Below are positions 44,211 to 60,373 of a stretch of 64,000 nucleotides of DNA, piece after piece. The notes below the pieces were generated by a model, which saw nothing but the letters and a program-made list of their open reading frames with translations, made no database searches and was not told where the DNA came from. The stretch is taken from the NCBI GenBank assembly GCA_027382625.1, contig JAJKFJ010022668.1, positions 1 through 64,000 of the forward strand, read 5' to 3'. The position numbers were made by a program, and so were the translations under genes. The stretch's first letter is position 1. The number at the start of each line of letters is the position of its first letter. Source of the stretch: Tetmemena sp. SeJ-2015. Taxonomy: Eukaryota; Ciliophora; Spirotrichea; Sporadotrichida; Oxytrichidae.

Positions 44211-47200
44211 TCATATGTATATACTGAGTCTTCTAGCCTAATTTTAGGATTGCCCTCTTCATCTAACTCCTCCTCCTCATAAGTAATTTAATATACTTTT
44301 ATTCATTCTTGGGGGCATATATATCGCTAAAGGAGACTGACTTACTATTTAATCTGCTACTGTCTAGAGAGTTGTCATTGGTTTACTTTCCATCTATAAT
44401 ATAATCCCTTGCCTGCTCTATCTTTTACTAAAAGCGGTAAAGTGTGTCCTATTTCACTAAATAAGGATATTTTTACTGCTCTTTCTCAATCTCAGCATTT
44501 TATTTTAACTAAAATTTTTTAATAAACTAAAATAATTTTCATTGTCCTCTTCTCTCTATCTAAGGATAGCCTTCTTAGCGCTTTCTAATTAATAATGATA
44601 ACTGGTCTTTGAGTTTCTGAGGCAAGGTTTTAGTACTAATTGTTTATGTCTATAGCTTTGATCAGAGAAGAGATTAACATTCTAGGGATGCTAATCTCCA
44701 CTATCTAATCTTTCCTCAGTATCTAAAGCATAACAAAATATATAAAGCCCTTTAAGTGGTTGAAACTCAATCTACCAATAAATTAAAACGCTGAAAAAAT
44801 ATGAAGAATCATTTAAGTCCACGCTATTTGATTTTGGTGTGGCTAATAGATCGCCTAAGTTAACTCTGGGTAGATTTTCCTGAGTTTTATCTTCCTTCTC
44901 TTCTATAGTTTTAAATCTAGCGAACATCTTTTCAAAAGTTGAAAGCTATCTTTTGAAATGAACTTGCTTCGTGCTTGCCTCTGTTTACTAGTTTTAAAAG
45001 GTTCCACTCTTTGAGTTAGATATAAGAATTCCTCCTTATATGATCTTCTTTGGAATCACTCTCCTCAAGTATCTAGTCATACCTTTTTACCCAAGAACTC
45101 TTACCACGCTGACCGCTTGACTTTGCTTCTGATAAGTTATTGCCTTGAGCTTTGTCTAGATTACTTCTGGCTGTTCTAAGAATCCTATCTCTCAATATCA
45201 TCAATGCCGCTTCTTTGAGTTGGTATTTTCAAATTTCTTCCATATTTTGTGTAGCTCTTTGTCTATTATAGTTAAAAGTTAAAGAAAATCAGATTTATTA
45301 AAATAATAAATAAAGACATTTAAATTGTTGTCAGTTGAAATGTGAGGTACTTAGCTTAATTTGAAGCTTGTTGAATAGCTTTATGAAATTCATTATGAGG
45401 TTTTTCTGCAATACTCATTTTATTTTATTTGTGTTTGAGATAACTCATTATAAAAAGCTGATTGGATGAAAGTTGCTCAGAATATGATGTCTTATCGAAT
45501 AATCAAATTCAGCTAAAAAATCCACTCACTCTCAACTGCTACGTATTTTATACTAATTAATAATTAATTTATTCTCAGCTATATTTGAGATTGAATTCCC
45601 AAATATTTTAGCTTGGTGAGCTCTCAGTGGCTTGAATGCAGGGTCCTTGTTTTTATTCGAAGGGCTTCACTTTGGGTTCTTCCTCCTCTTCCTATTCTTC
45701 TTTCTCACTCTACTTCTAATGTCTCACATACCATACAATTAAATAAGAAGGATGATAAAAATTATATTAAGGTTGTATTTTTAGAATTATTGCAATGAAT
45801 CCAAACAGGAAAATAACTCCAACTATAGCACATGAAACTATTATAATTGTTTGAGAGCCATCATCACTATTTTTACCCTATTAATTCAAATAGGTGGTTT
45901 AATTATTGGAGGACGAAGATGAATTTGATTATGCTTTATTTTGAGAACTATTTTAGATAGTAGTTTGCTCATTAGGAACAAATAAGTCAAGAGCTATATT
46001 TTTGGGAAGATTTTCCAATTCATTTGTCTCTATTACATGAGGTAGAGTGGTTTCTCTGCTCGTGTAACTTATATTTTTTGAGCTGATAGGAACAAATGCG
46101 TCCTGATTTGTATTATATTGAAAACAGTACTGATATAGAATTAAGTGTTCAAAGTTTTAGATGGGGTAGGTTATTGAAGAACAAGGAGTGCAAGATTCTT
46201 GATTTATGTCCACTGCGAAACTCAAGTCATCGCAAGGCAAGCAGAAATCTTCGAATAAGTAAAACTCAGGGCTGCATATTGGCATTTAATAAACTTTAGT
46301 TAAGTTTTCATAGCTGATCAGCAAATTAAATTATTATCATGATTATAGAATTTTAAATTAACAATCAAATTTTGGTTTCCAAAGGCTGAAAAATATATTG
46401 AGCCTTTTGGAGTCAAATCTTAGGAAGAAAGTCTGAATTTGTTATAATCAGTCTTAAAAAATGTACTATTTTCATTCTCCGTTAGTTATAAGGAAATAAT
46501 ATTCATGGTGTTTACGTAACTGTAAGAAATGCCTTCAGTCTCTTTATAAGTAGAGGAGAAAAATATTACTTGATGAGAATCAGAAAGAAAAAATAGACTT
46601 AAATGGAAAAAAATTTAAACTTTTTCACAGAAAGCCTTAGCATTTCAATTTACTCTCCAACTTTATTTATAGTTAAGTTTTAATTTTGATATCCCTTTGT
46701 CGAAGTTAAAAGCAAAACTTCTCCATTAGAGTGTCTTTGATAGATTTATACTTGACCATTTTTATTATCATCACTAGAGCAGCTTATTAACACTATTTAT
46801 TTTTCTATAATGGCTTTATCAATGCAAGATATGTCTTAAATTTTAAAGCTGCTTATGACAGTAATATTTATTTTCCCTTGTGAATCTAGATTGAGTTTGT
46901 TTATCAAGCATCGCGGGCTTGATTAAAGCAACTTGCTGCAAATAAGGACTTCAATTATCATATTTTGATCCTAAGCCTAATAGTGCTAATTAATGTCCAT
47001 AATAATTGGATCCCCTTAGAGGTTTAATTGCTCATCATATTTCTGATTTGTTCTGAGGTTCCAAAACTCAATGACCGTCCCTTTTTTGTTGAGAAATAAT
47101 CCTAAATCTGAAATAAAAAAGCCGTTAGACACATCTGATTGCATATACGGTTGCTAAGAGTTGTCTGTTTCAAAGATTCGCCCTCGAGTTAAATTATTGG

Positions 47201-47870
47201 CTAGAATTTATTAAGTCTCTTCTGATTGGTTAAAAAATAAACGAGTGCTTATAGCATAGAGACTGTTAAAATATCAGATTTATCTTCTAAAAGTAGTTTA
47301 TTTTATAGCGAGAGAACAAATGAAGTTTCTTCTTTAATTATATTAATTGTTTTAATTGTAAAAATGAGAAAATAACTGCTAAGTCTAAGATATAAAGACT
47401 GTTTAAAATTATTAGTTAAAATTTGGAATAGTTCACTTCAGTAATAATTTAGTTTAAAATGAAACTTTATTCTATATTAAATTAAATTTTCACCCATAAT
47501 AGTCCAGGTTCATAGAGCATCATTCTAGATTACTGACAAACGAGAAGAGCTATTTAAAATTCTTGAGTAGACCTGCACACCAGTTAAAGTGGTAGAGAGG
47601 GGTGAGGAGATAATTTAGTGAATAAAATTTGAGTAATTAGCTGAGCTTCCCGACCTAAGCAAGCTCTCTGTTCTGTGTAACTCAAAATAAGATTAGCAGT
47701 CAATGATTAAGAAATAAAACACATAAATTCTTAATTATGAGTGTGATCTCGCCACTAAAAATCTGGCAGCCATTTTCACTATTTTAGTATATTGGGAAAA
47801 GTTTGGAGCAAGAAATCTGGGATCCTAGTCCACATATAATCAGAAGTATCAAGTATGAATTACACGGCAT
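44211..47870 (-). CDS. Secreted-type single-TM protein with large beta-rich ectodomain
   Basis: Starts at 47870 with a signal peptide (MPCNSYLILLIICGLGSQ, then ISCSK). A long luminal part follows, including an open block from ~47280 to ~46330 with repeated short beta-strand-like units (GRIFETDN, VIEFWNLRT, GQVQIYQRHSNGEVLLL), which suggests a propeller. A Cys-rich segment (CLPCDDLSF, ESCTPCSS, ~46230-46150) and a Ser/Asn-rich stalk lead to one transmembrane helix (TIIIVSCAIVGVIFLF, ~45865-45810). The cytoplasmic tail is acidic near the membrane (EKEEQEEEEEPKVKP) and continues through several blocks (RDRILRTARSNLDKAQ; MFARFKTIEEKEDKTQ; LYRFQQKIEQARDYI) to EEEELDEEGNPKIRLEDS and TGA 44213-44211. 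Topology is a type I receptor. Introns and possible IESs between blocks are not resolved. Confidence 0.65.
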
Positions 47871-48184
47871 CTGTTTAAAAATTAGTTTAGTTCGAACTTT
47901 TTTTTATGAATTCTTTTTTTATTATACATAATATTAGCTATTATTTAGACGTATGTGTTATTTGTAATAAAATATTTTTAATTTTTTAAAATTTAAGAAA
48001 AGTTTACTTTGATTTTATGTAATTTCTATCATTTAATTCTCTTCTCCTATATGCAAGTTTTTCTTATTTTTGATAATTTTTTAAACTCTTATTGAAGAAA
48101 ATGATAAACCGTAACTTTCTCGACATTTGAGAGTTTTAAATAAATCTTGATATAGAGGAGGTTTCAAATACTCTTTTTTACAAC
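47871..48184. promoter_or_regulatory. ~315 bp divergent intergenic region
   Basis: Lies between the starts of the single-TM protein (minus) and the channel gene (plus), so it should hold both promoters. AT-rich; no specific motif called. A frame open from 48101 (MINRNFLDI) joins the channel start but has a TGA at 48128-48130. Confidence 0.45.
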
Positions 48185-51100
48185 ATGGACTTTCTGAAAC
48201 CTCATGGCACCTCAGATCAATTTTTTAAGCAAATATCGTATCCAGTGCAACTTGATGGTAAGTTTGACTACTCTAGAAATCATTGAATTAATTCATTTTT
48301 TTTATAAAAGATTCGTCCTATCAGTAAGGACAATATTATTTCGATCAGATCGGATTCTTAAATAACTAGTCAATTTAGTTATATCTGATAAGTTACCTAT
48401 TAACACTGATTTGCCTTTATCTTTATTTTTCTTACGAACCACATAAATTAGAGCTATACAAGGTAGTTGATTCATGCTACCGAAACTAAAATTTCGACTT
48501 CTGCCCAGTCCTCATTGAAATAGTCGATCACAGACTTAAGAAAAATATAAGTCTGATTTGGACTATATAGATGGTTTAATGAAATATAAATCAATAAAAT
48601 ACCTTTACTTATATAGCAAGCACTTAAGTTAATAGTAAATTATATTTTAATTAAGTCATTAGAAAATACTATTTGATACATTTTTGCATTATAAATTTAT
48701 TGCGTATGTATTAAAATAATAGGATAAATTTTTACCTCTTAAAATATCTTACAATAGAAAGATTTTTTAAAGATGAATCTGGAATATTATTTATTTTTAT
48801 CTTTGGATCAAATGGATGAACTCTTATTTATTTGAATAATCTTCAAATTAATTGATAGACTTAAGGATCACTATGGAGGGAACTACTTGCTTCAGGTTTG
48901 GGACAAGGACAAACGGAAGGTCTTAGAGAAGGTTCTTCAATCATAATATAGCATTAATTAAGTATATTTTAATGTGTTTCAATGTGAGCAAAATAAAATT
49001 CATTGTAATCACTTCGATAGATAAACTTGAGTCTTGGAACATATTTACAGACCATTTCTTCTACCGACTTCACCCAGATGAGGCAGGAGCGGAATGGATA
49101 TTCCTCTACAATATGAGAAAGAAGTGTGCACTCTTGAAAATCAAAGACTTTCTTTTCAAAGATAGATCATGTAAGACTTATATTCTAACCATCCTTCAAA
49201 TTTATGATCTTATACTTTTAACTTATAAATTTAGACAAGCACCTCGGAGTATGCAACTCTTGCTTCTATATCGCAAATTCAAACACATTCAAGGTTGTTG
49301 ATATAAACATAGCCCTTGAAGATGCTCAAGAGAAAGTGATAGAGCCAACAGAAGAAGGAGGATAGGTCGCAACATTCAAAATTGGAGAGCATTGTAAATT
49401 GCATGGCTTAGTGGAGAACTCTTTTTCAAAATAGGATCTTTATCTTCTATGCCTTATTGAAACAGAGGACAATTAGATTGACTTCGCTAGACTTTATTTC
49501 ATTGCATTTAAATTCTTTTGCTTATTTCTGGAGCAGGGATATAGCGAAAGCAGACTTTAGCTTTATTCAATATACCGAGGTAGTTCACAGAAGCGTCAAA
49601 CTTGACCCGATCAATAAAATGAAATGCTACTTATTTAAATCAGAAAAATCAGGTCAATCTACCATACTTCGGAATTTCAGTTTGGACTAACTTTAAGAGA
49701 ATCAGGTCATGTCGACTTCTACTGGAACTCTTCAAGAGTGAGCACTACCGAAGAAATATTCACAGATATCGAAATCAATTTCCAAAGTATGTATCTATAA
49801 ATTTAATGATAGAGAATGAATAATGTAAATCTGATTAGAAGAGATGGATCAAAGTTAGAGGTCCAAATTAAATGGGATGACAGGGTTAGTCTAGAGGTGG
49901 CTGAAGAAGTCACTATTTCAAAGAAAGATTGGGAAAAGTTGTTCTACCGATCTATATGCAATCACTTTTAGTTCTATCCATCTTATTGTCTCATAAATAC
50001 TTCCTTCTTCCTTGCGCACGGCAATATCATTTCACTCTTTGATATCATTAAAAAGATGTGGGTTAAGCACTTTACCTTTGAAGAGAAAGTTGTGAAAGTT
50101 TTTAGAAACGAGAAATCAGAGCATGAATATAATCTTGGAGCATATCTTGATAATGGCCGTATAAAACTTATAGACTCTCCTGATACTACTAATCCAGAAC
50201 TCTGGGAGATGACTCTAAACAAGTAGGGAACTCAAGGCACTCTCTTGTCTATAGGAGGTGATTAGGAGCATTATAGAATGCTCTACATATTGACTAACGA
50301 TCAAGGAACCATAAATTTGTATGGCTTTACAAGAGACACTCTATACTTGTTCAATACTCTCGTCCATGATTTGAGAGAGAACACTATAATCATACCGTTC
50401 TTTTCACCTGAAGAGAAAACTGAATTCATCCTGTACAATAAAGATCCTGGAGACGTGAGAGTTTATACTCACTATTGGGAGAATGAAGCTTTCTTGCTAA
50501 CTCTCAAGAAATAATACACTATAGCTGTTCCATCTACAATAGAAGGTAAATTTAATCTACTTATTAAGGTTTATTACCTTGCTTAATTATTTTTAACATA
50601 CATACAGCAATGACAACAGACAAAGATAAGTATCTATTTCTAGTGGATGATAAAAATTTCTACAAACTTGATGTTCAAACTTCAGAGCTCAAGACCTATG
50701 CAGACTAAAACGTCTAAGGCATTTAGTTCCTAGATAACACCTACTGTTATACTATGAGTAACAGTTCGACTAAGAGAAATGAATGGGGATTCTATGTTTA
50801 TGATATTCAATAATTGCTCGACTAAGACAGAGACAACAATTTCTTATTAGACAAAGCTCTTGTTGGAGCAAATGGGCTGATAGATTTCTCATCCGACAAT
50901 TAAAGATTATCCTATATGCAAGACTATGATGTGATTTAGATTGTGCCTTCCCTTCACAGAAATGTGATTAACTTCATGGGTATGCTTGACAGGTCTCAGT
51001 ATTTGGCCACCAAGAAGCTTAAGGACAAATTTATAGCTCTTGATAAACGCAATGTATTAACTACCTGGAATAGTGTCACTGGAAAACTAGAACAGGTTCA

Positions 51101-54079
51101 CAAACTCAAGGATGTTGATCTCTCAACATATGACATTTTTAGCTATGAGGTTTATGATATAACTAACAGAATGGATTGGTCTCAGCCTCGAGCTCTCCTC
51201 AAGCAAGCAAAACATCTTGATAAAATCAGTTGTATATCTAGTATTTTAACTAAGTTTAGACGCTATTACTAATATGAAGGATGAGTAGTTCTTTGATGCG
51301 GAAATGCTCAGAACTTCCTTAGAAAACAACCAAGCTTATTTAAAATGCATGCAAAAAACGTTCCACAACTTCAAAATGATTGAGATTGTAAACGAGTATG
51401 AAGTAAAGGAACTTTTCACTTTCGTGCATCCCTATTATGGACTTATTTATTTATTTTCATTGGAGAAGGAAACTACCAAAGAATCTACTTCTCTTCAGAC
51501 TTGAAATATATGTTCGAGAGACTCCAAAACAAAAGAGTTTTCCTCTATGAAAAGGAGAAGAGTATGTTTGGGAGAGTTAAGTGGCGAATAGTTAGAAGAA
51601 TCACTAACTGGCCTATGGACATATCTGAACTCACTTATGCCAATTTTATATATTTTTAATTTCTTTAATTACCTAGTATCTCCAGATCTAATGTATTACT
51701 TAGACTACGATAGATAAAGTAACGAGTTTGTGATTAAAGAAACATTGAGTTAAAAAGTTAAGTAGAGTATACCAAAGGGTCTCATGAATCCCTCTGAGGG
51801 AGATGTGAAAGACTAATATAAATGAGAGAATTTGTTTAAATTCAATTGACTATGCAAGACATTTCATGTGGATAGATTCTTCTACTATAAGACTCATTAA
51901 CAAAGAAGGTATTGAGAAAATTATTGACATAGATAATGGCTTTAAAGAAAAAGCCTTTTGTGCAGTCCACTATTTTAAGAGATTAAGAATCAAGGTTATG
52001 CCTAGTACTATTATCTGAGACCTCCTCTAGATATAGGACAAACAGATTAGAGACTAAAATTCAAATACCAAAGATTCAAATCAGCTTATTACCTTGAAGG
52101 CAAGAGAGAGCCTATGTCACTTTATGATGCTCTCTTCAACATCGATTACTCAGTCGACTCTTGCAATTACAAATACGTAATTGATCTCAGCTTCACATAT
52201 TTGCAATAATGACACTTTGAATTTATAATTTAAGTTGCACTGGAAACTTGCTGAAACTATTAAGTATTCTAAAGATTTTAGCTTAGATGATGTTGATAAT
52301 TCTCAAATAGAAAGACTAGTCTATAATATTTTTCCTCAGTGCAACACAGTATTACATTATTCTGCTATGAAGAATCAAATGGTGAAGCAAATTTAGAACG
52401 ATATAATTAAAATTAATTTTTGATTTACACTTATTCGGAGGAAAAAGGTCAAGAGTTTGAAGTGCCTTTCCTAATGAACTTTTAACAGCATTCTCCTATG
52501 CACATTTGCATGGAAAATAAAGAGTATAAGACAGCAGATTTCCTATATCTTAAATTGGCAAGCTCACCTATTGATCATCATGGAAGAGCTCTAGTTGACA
52601 CTCTTCCTTCTGCAATAGATCATGGACTTGAAAATGTGGACACATATCTTAAAGCAAGATTCATCCAGACAGATCAAATATCTGCAATTAGAAGAGGTTG
52701 TCTCAATTACAAAGGAACTCAAAAGTATGTTTGCGCTGAATCTTAAGTTTGGATGGATGTTAAGGAAATTGAAAATACGCTCTTTAAGCCTTCACCCGTT
52801 GAGTCAGATATCTAGCTTGAGTTCTTTGATTTGCCGAAATTGCACTGCTACGGGAATGATGTTTCTGATAATTTTTTGAATCTCTTTCAAATACAGAGAC
52901 CATAGAACTATTCGCAAATAGAGGAGTACAGACCATAATAGATTATAAGTGGAAGCTTGTGAAAGAATTTACTATTCGAAGACTTTTTGTTCCGTTCGTC
53001 TTATTTATGGCTCTATATTTCTCTTACTCTAATTTCATCTTTGTTCAAAGATTCCATGAGACCCCTCAGGAGCAAGAAATAACTTAATCTTTCGATATTG
53101 CTTTCTATGTGATCGGTCCTTTGATTATTATTTGTGCGATGTATTTCTTATTCACTGAAATCAAGCAGCTCCTTTCCTCTGGCTTTGAGTATTTCACTTC
53201 TATATGGAATTATTTTGACTTTTTGCCTCCTATAATAATTCCAATCATAGTGATTCAAGATTTCATGGGAATAAAGTATGACTTTGTTCACTCTTTACAT
53301 GCTCTTGCCTCCCTATTCATGTGGTTTAAGTTCCTGTATTTCCTTAGAATTTTCAAAGAGACTGGCTACCTCATTCGAATGATAGTAGAAGTTATTAAGG
53401 ACATGAAGATCTTCTTCATCGTTTTGATAATCAATAAACATTATAGTGCTCATATATAATAGTACTTGCTGCATTTGCGGATGCATTTTTAAGTCTTTCA
53501 AATGCTAATCCTGAGGATGGAACCAGATTTGCTGGTGGAGATTTCTTCAGCTCTCTGCTCTATACTTACCGCACCAGCTTGGGTGATTTCCAAGTAGATG
53601 ATTTCAACAACAGCGCTCAATATATGACTGTCTGGATTCTTTTCCTATTCTCCTCTATCTTGGTTCTAATTTCAAGAAATTAAATCATCATTATCATCTC
53701 ATCATTATTTTTTAATTGTGATGCTTAACCTCTTGATTGCAATAATTTCAGAGTCTTTTGAAAAGATAAACTCAGTGTCCACTTAAGCTAGTTACCAGGA
53801 GCGTGCTAGAATAATCTCAGAAAACGGTTATCTCATTCCTAATGCCAAAAAGCTTAGTTTTGCAGATGAGAAGAAGTACATGCTCGTTGCAAGAGAGATT
53901 GAGTTAAGTGAGGGTGCTAAATAAGAAGATGAAGAAGTGCTAGCTATTGAAAAGTTAAGAATCAGCTCTCTGAGAAAATAGATTCACTTGAAAAGAATTT
54001 TAATAAGAAGCTTGACGAAATTCTTACCATTGTCAAGAGAGAGAAAGAGGAAATTTCATCTCAGGAAGAACAAGACTGA
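48185..54079 (+). CDS. TRP-like cation channel with long N-terminal propeller-like region
   Basis: Starts MDFLKPHGTSDQFFKQ at 48185. The ~1,300-residue cytoplasmic N-terminus (48185-52900, many short exons) has WD/propeller-like strands (NYLLQVWDKDKRKVL, FYKLDVQTSELKTYA, NVLTTWNSVTGKLEQ). The channel core follows: WKLVKEFTIRRLFVPFVLFM (S1, ~52950), DIAFYVIGPLIIICAMYF (~53095), NYFDFLPPIIIPIIV (S3), HALASLFMWFKFLYFLRI (S4/S5 area), SSLLYTYRTSLGDFQ as pore loop (~53550), VWILFLFSSILVLI joined to VMLNLLIAIISESFEKI (S6, ~53630-53765). Two pointer-flanked inserts interrupt it at 53432-53460 and 53672-53717. The tail is a coiled coil (KIDSLEKNFNKKLDEIL), TGA 54077-54079; one A seems missing at 53950-53953. 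Family TRP/polycystin-like; ion selectivity unknown. Confidence 0.8.
53432..53460. other. IES, 29 bp, pointer ATAAT
   Basis: ATAAT at 53427-53431 and 53456-53460. Excision gives FFIVLIIVLAAFADAF, continuous through the channel transmembrane region; without it the frame is lost. No GT-AG ends. Confidence 0.87.
53672..53717. other. IES, 46 bp, pointer TAATT
   Basis: TAATT at 53667-53671 and 53713-53717. Excision joins SSILVLI to VMLNLLIAIISESFEK, rebuilding the S6 helix and the NLLIA motif of TRP channels. 46 bp is not a multiple of three. No GT-AG ends. Confidence 0.9.
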
Positions 54080-54229
54080 CCACATATTCTAACAATTTTG
54101 AATGGATTTTCTGCAAAATAAGTATCTAGAAATTCCTATCAATTCATTATTTCAATAAGTTACAATTTTATCGTCTCAGTCAAGTCAGTATATTTATGAT
54201 AATCAGAATTATAAAGAAAGAAATATAAA

Positions 54230-56328
<2,099 letters not shown>

Positions 56329-57290
56329 GTATTTCTCATTTGGAAAGCTTACACTAAGATCTATGAAATTTATTTGATAAAATCTTACATTTCTAAATAC
56401 TTGTCTTATTAAGTTGCATTACAAAAAGTTGTTAAATTAGATTAAATTATTCAGTTAGTAAGGTATTTAAATTTGATGCTTAGGCCTTGATTGCGCTATT
56501 TGAGTTCTAAATAATGATAATAGCTTTACAATATAAATTTTATTATAAATAATCGTTGACAGATATTTATAAACTTTCAAATTGAAGGAGCAGAGGCCGA
56601 TTCATTTACAGAAGTAATCTCTTTTCAGGCTCAATTAATTTGTAGGGATTTTTGGTTGGTGAAATGTAGATTTCTCTCATTAGTGGAAGTAATGCATTTA
56701 TATTTAAAAATAAAGTACTTAAATAGCTTTGAAAAGATTTTTCAATGATTCTGAATTATGTCTGTGACTATTGATATTTACGTTTAAAAATCATGATAAA
56801 AGTTATTTTTCCATTTTATCTGTTCTTAAGAATACTTTTATTTACTGCCCTTCTTTTCTATATAAATGCTAATAATTATATCTATTATGCAATTTTTAAA
56901 TTATTGATGGTGAGGCTCTAAATTAATTATAAATATATTGAAGCTCTCAAGCTTTTACAGTTTAGTTAGTATCTTCTTTTGCTCTTCTGGTTGGAAGGTG
57001 AACAATAAATATTATAAGCAATGCTAAGCCTAAAGATTATCAAAATTTAATAATGAAATATAAATTAGATTTGAGTTGAGAAAAACTAGCTATCTTATCC
57101 GCTAAATTTTAAAAATGTGGGCGTAGACTTTCGTCGAGTGAGTGGTTAAATGAGAAGAAGTTTAAATCTAAGTGGAGAATGTTCGCACAGTTCACAAAAT
57201 CCAGTTTAAAGGAATATTTCAAATTTTTTTATTTTGAGAAGGAGAGAGATTTAATATCTACTATATGTATCAAATCTTAAATTAATTTGA
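56329..57290. other. AT-rich region between convergent genes, no clear gene
   Basis: Follows the PTEN stop. The 3' end of the minus-strand ARM-like gene may reach into it; I see no firm coding block. Confidence 0.4.
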
Positions 57291-57299
57291 TTTTTATGT

Positions 57300-60200
57300 G
57301 GAGGGTCTTCTATGAAATGATAAAAAATAATCTTAAAAATCTCTACTAAATGTGCCTTAGACACACTCAAAGCCTTAACATTTTAAAACGTAAGAGGAAT
57401 TAACTGATCAAAATTAAAATCACTATTTACAATTTATAAATCAAAAGCTGAGAGAATTGCAGATTCGTATCTATTTATGCTCAACTCCTCTATATATTTG
57501 GGGAGGTAACTTCCAAGATTTATACTTGCAGTATTGCTCATTTCATTGTCTCTTATTTTTAGAATCTTAAGGTTTACATGTCTTTTTCTAAGGCCTTATT
57601 AAAACAATAAATTCAAATATGCATGAATAGCCTTTGATGATTTAGTTGAAGGGATTAAAGTAAAACAGTTTAAAATACAGCAAAAATATTAAAATTATAA
57701 ATAATTATAGAACTGCAAATTTTCCTCAAAACTGAAAATCTTTAGTCTATGTAGGTTCAACTTTTATTATTGCTGATGTGGTTTTTTATTATCTTGGACT
57801 TAGTTTAGCCCTTAATTCAATTATAAATCTACCTTTTGAACTTGCTTTTCAAGATTCACATTCAAATCGTAAATGTTGGTAAACAATAAAAAAATTTTCT
57901 ATTTTAAGAAAATGTGTTTTGCTAAGATTAAAACTTTTTCTGCAATATTTTGCCAAGAATTTGCATCATCAGGATAGTAGGCTATAATAGACTTGCACGA
58001 GCGACGTCCATTTCCAATTTTAAAAGTTTTTAAGAGATAGTCTAGCTATTGAGGATATATTTGAGCTCCTACTCGGATAGGATTCATTTTTATTCTGTCT
58101 ATACTTTAGTTTGAAAGTTCAAGAAGAAGACTCTCGAAATGCATAAACAAATAAATTCAAAAAGTCGCTATTTTTTATTCATGAACTTAGGAATATTTAC
58201 AATATCAAGTCTTAACTAAATTATGCTAGTGTTTCTCAGGAGTTATCCAAACTTTTTTCTCTCCTCAGCCAAAATTTTATTTGATTAAAATAACCCTAAT
58301 CAATATTATAAAACTGGGAGATCTTTGAATGTTAGTTTTCCCAACTTTCCCTGACTTTCTTTATATAAAGACAAAATTAATTATGTTTCACTAATGATGG
58401 TTTCTCCTTCAAATAAGCTTGTGAAGCTAAAATCCTTATCTCTGGAGTAGGATTGAATCCGTCTAAAATCTATTTCAATATTTCTAATCCATTTAAACAA
58501 GAATGGCTTAAATTTCAATTGTTTTGTCGTCTCTTCTACCTTTGTTGTAATGATTTACTCCATTATAAAAACAAGCAATAATATCTATGATGACATTTAA
58601 GGAGAGCTAATTACCAAACCTAAACCCAAGAATGTTTAGCATTTAATCAAACTCTTGCCATTCGGGAGTGTAAATAATTCAATTTAAGTAATGTTTCTTG
58701 ATTGATGATCTTGCAGAACTATCATTTAAGTTCTAGCTATTTCTATTCTATAAATGGTTTTGATATTTTAAATTTACCTCCATTAATTTGCAAAATACTT
58801 TAACTTTGGTAGAGATAACTGATGGAATCAAGCTAGCTATTGCACATTTAATTTAATGAATTAATTTCTAGTAAACTTTAAGTAGGTTACGCATATAGAT
58901 TTTGATTTTATATTTGTAGAGCAAAACATTTTTAATTAAATTTAAATTACATATTTATTTACTTTAATAGTTCAACTATTGCCATGAAATATGAAGTTTG
59001 AAATAGAGTGATCTGAATTATAAATTTTAGCTTTTGATTGCGACTATTTCTTCCCAGTAAAACGTAAAACAACTCGTTCACTTTCTCATTAGTTGAAGTA
59101 AAAGACTCTAACATGCCCTCATTGAAAGCCCTAATTCCCTCATATACATTTATATTTAGCAATAAATTATCTCAGATAATAGCTATGCACTTTCTAAATC
59201 ATGGACTGTAATTGTTTTCTTTTCAGTTTTAAATCTCTGACTCTTGAAATCTTAAAACCATAGGTAGTTCTTATTTAGCCAAGATCTGCTTTTAGAATTT
59301 GTGGACCATAGATACTCCAGCGCTTAGTCATAACTGCACATGTGCTCAAAAATGTTTTTAACCAGGAAAGGAGAAACTATCTTTCCTATTTTCAAATTCT
59401 AATGCGGCCGGTATTCCTATTGGGCAATTTCTGGTATCCTATCTTTATTTAGACTTTGCATTTATTTATAATATCTTATTAAAATATCATTATTTCTGAG
59501 ATAAATCGTAGGAATAAAGATAATAAAGTAGTTCACATGGTTGTGAGAGTCATTTAGCTCTACGGTTGAACCCTTTTCATAAGTTTCATATTGAGATCTA
59601 AAGCGCTCTTAATCTGCTCTTGATCAGCTTTTTTAGCATGAATCTTTTATCCACTGGGAGATCCCATCCCTTAATCACTAAGCTATTACAAAAACATCAA
59701 AGATAAATTATGAATAAGCTTTGATAAGAGCCAATCAGATAGCTTCAGAATGTTTTTGACTACTTCGTTGCAAGTTATTAGGATTTTTTCTTTGTGCTGC
59801 TCAAAATTAGACTCTATACTCGAGTAGTAGAGGTACAGTGCTCCCTATATATTTTGAATTAAGATAAGCCATTGTCTTTAACTATCTTACCTAAGAGTCT
59901 GGATGAATTAGCCAGAGCATGAACCCTAATTTCATTAGTTTGTAGAAGTAAGTCCTAAAAGATAAGAATTTAGGACTTAAGAAAGATTACTCATCGAACA
60001 ACAAGTAGAAAAATAAAGACTCTATCTTCCAAATTGAAGCATACAAAATCCAATATGTAAGCCATTAAAAATCAACAATAGCACTTATTTAATTGTGCAT
60101 CAAAATATATTTCCATTAAATCATTGTCTCATCATACTTCTTGACTTCAAGCAAGCCGAAACTTCTCCAAATAGGATAAACTATTTTATATCATTAAGAT

Positions 60201-60300
60201 AAATTTGATTGCTTTAGTAATCGAATATACTTAGAGTTACTGATATGGTGAGGAGGTCCAGAAATAGCTCGTATAGTCCAGTCTAAAATGCCATTATAAT
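57300..60300 (-). CDS. ARM/HEAT-repeat-like protein
   Basis: Minus-strand blocks with helical-repeat character: KKYDETMIQWKYILMHNQ (~60140-60060), TNEIRVHALANSSRLL (~59945-59900), joined by a GT-AG intron (~59850-59896) to ALYLYYSSIESNFEQ, NEVVKNILKLSDWLLSKL (~59790-59700), INVYEGIRAFNEGMLES with NELFYVLLGRNSRNQKL (59162-58990), NVIIDIIACFYNGVNHYN (~58600-58545), and GLEILKQILDGFNPTPEI with RILASQAYLKEKPSL (~58490-58400). Paired helices with NALxxL-type and LxxIL patterns fit armadillo-type scaffolds (importin-alpha-like or related), but no family-defining motif is seen. Exon limits, start and stop are not resolved. Confidence 0.5.
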
Positions 60301-60373
60301 TTGTAAAGTTAGATTATTTTAATAATTTAATATCAGAAATGAATGACCTCCTAACTTTAATTCTAGACTTCAA

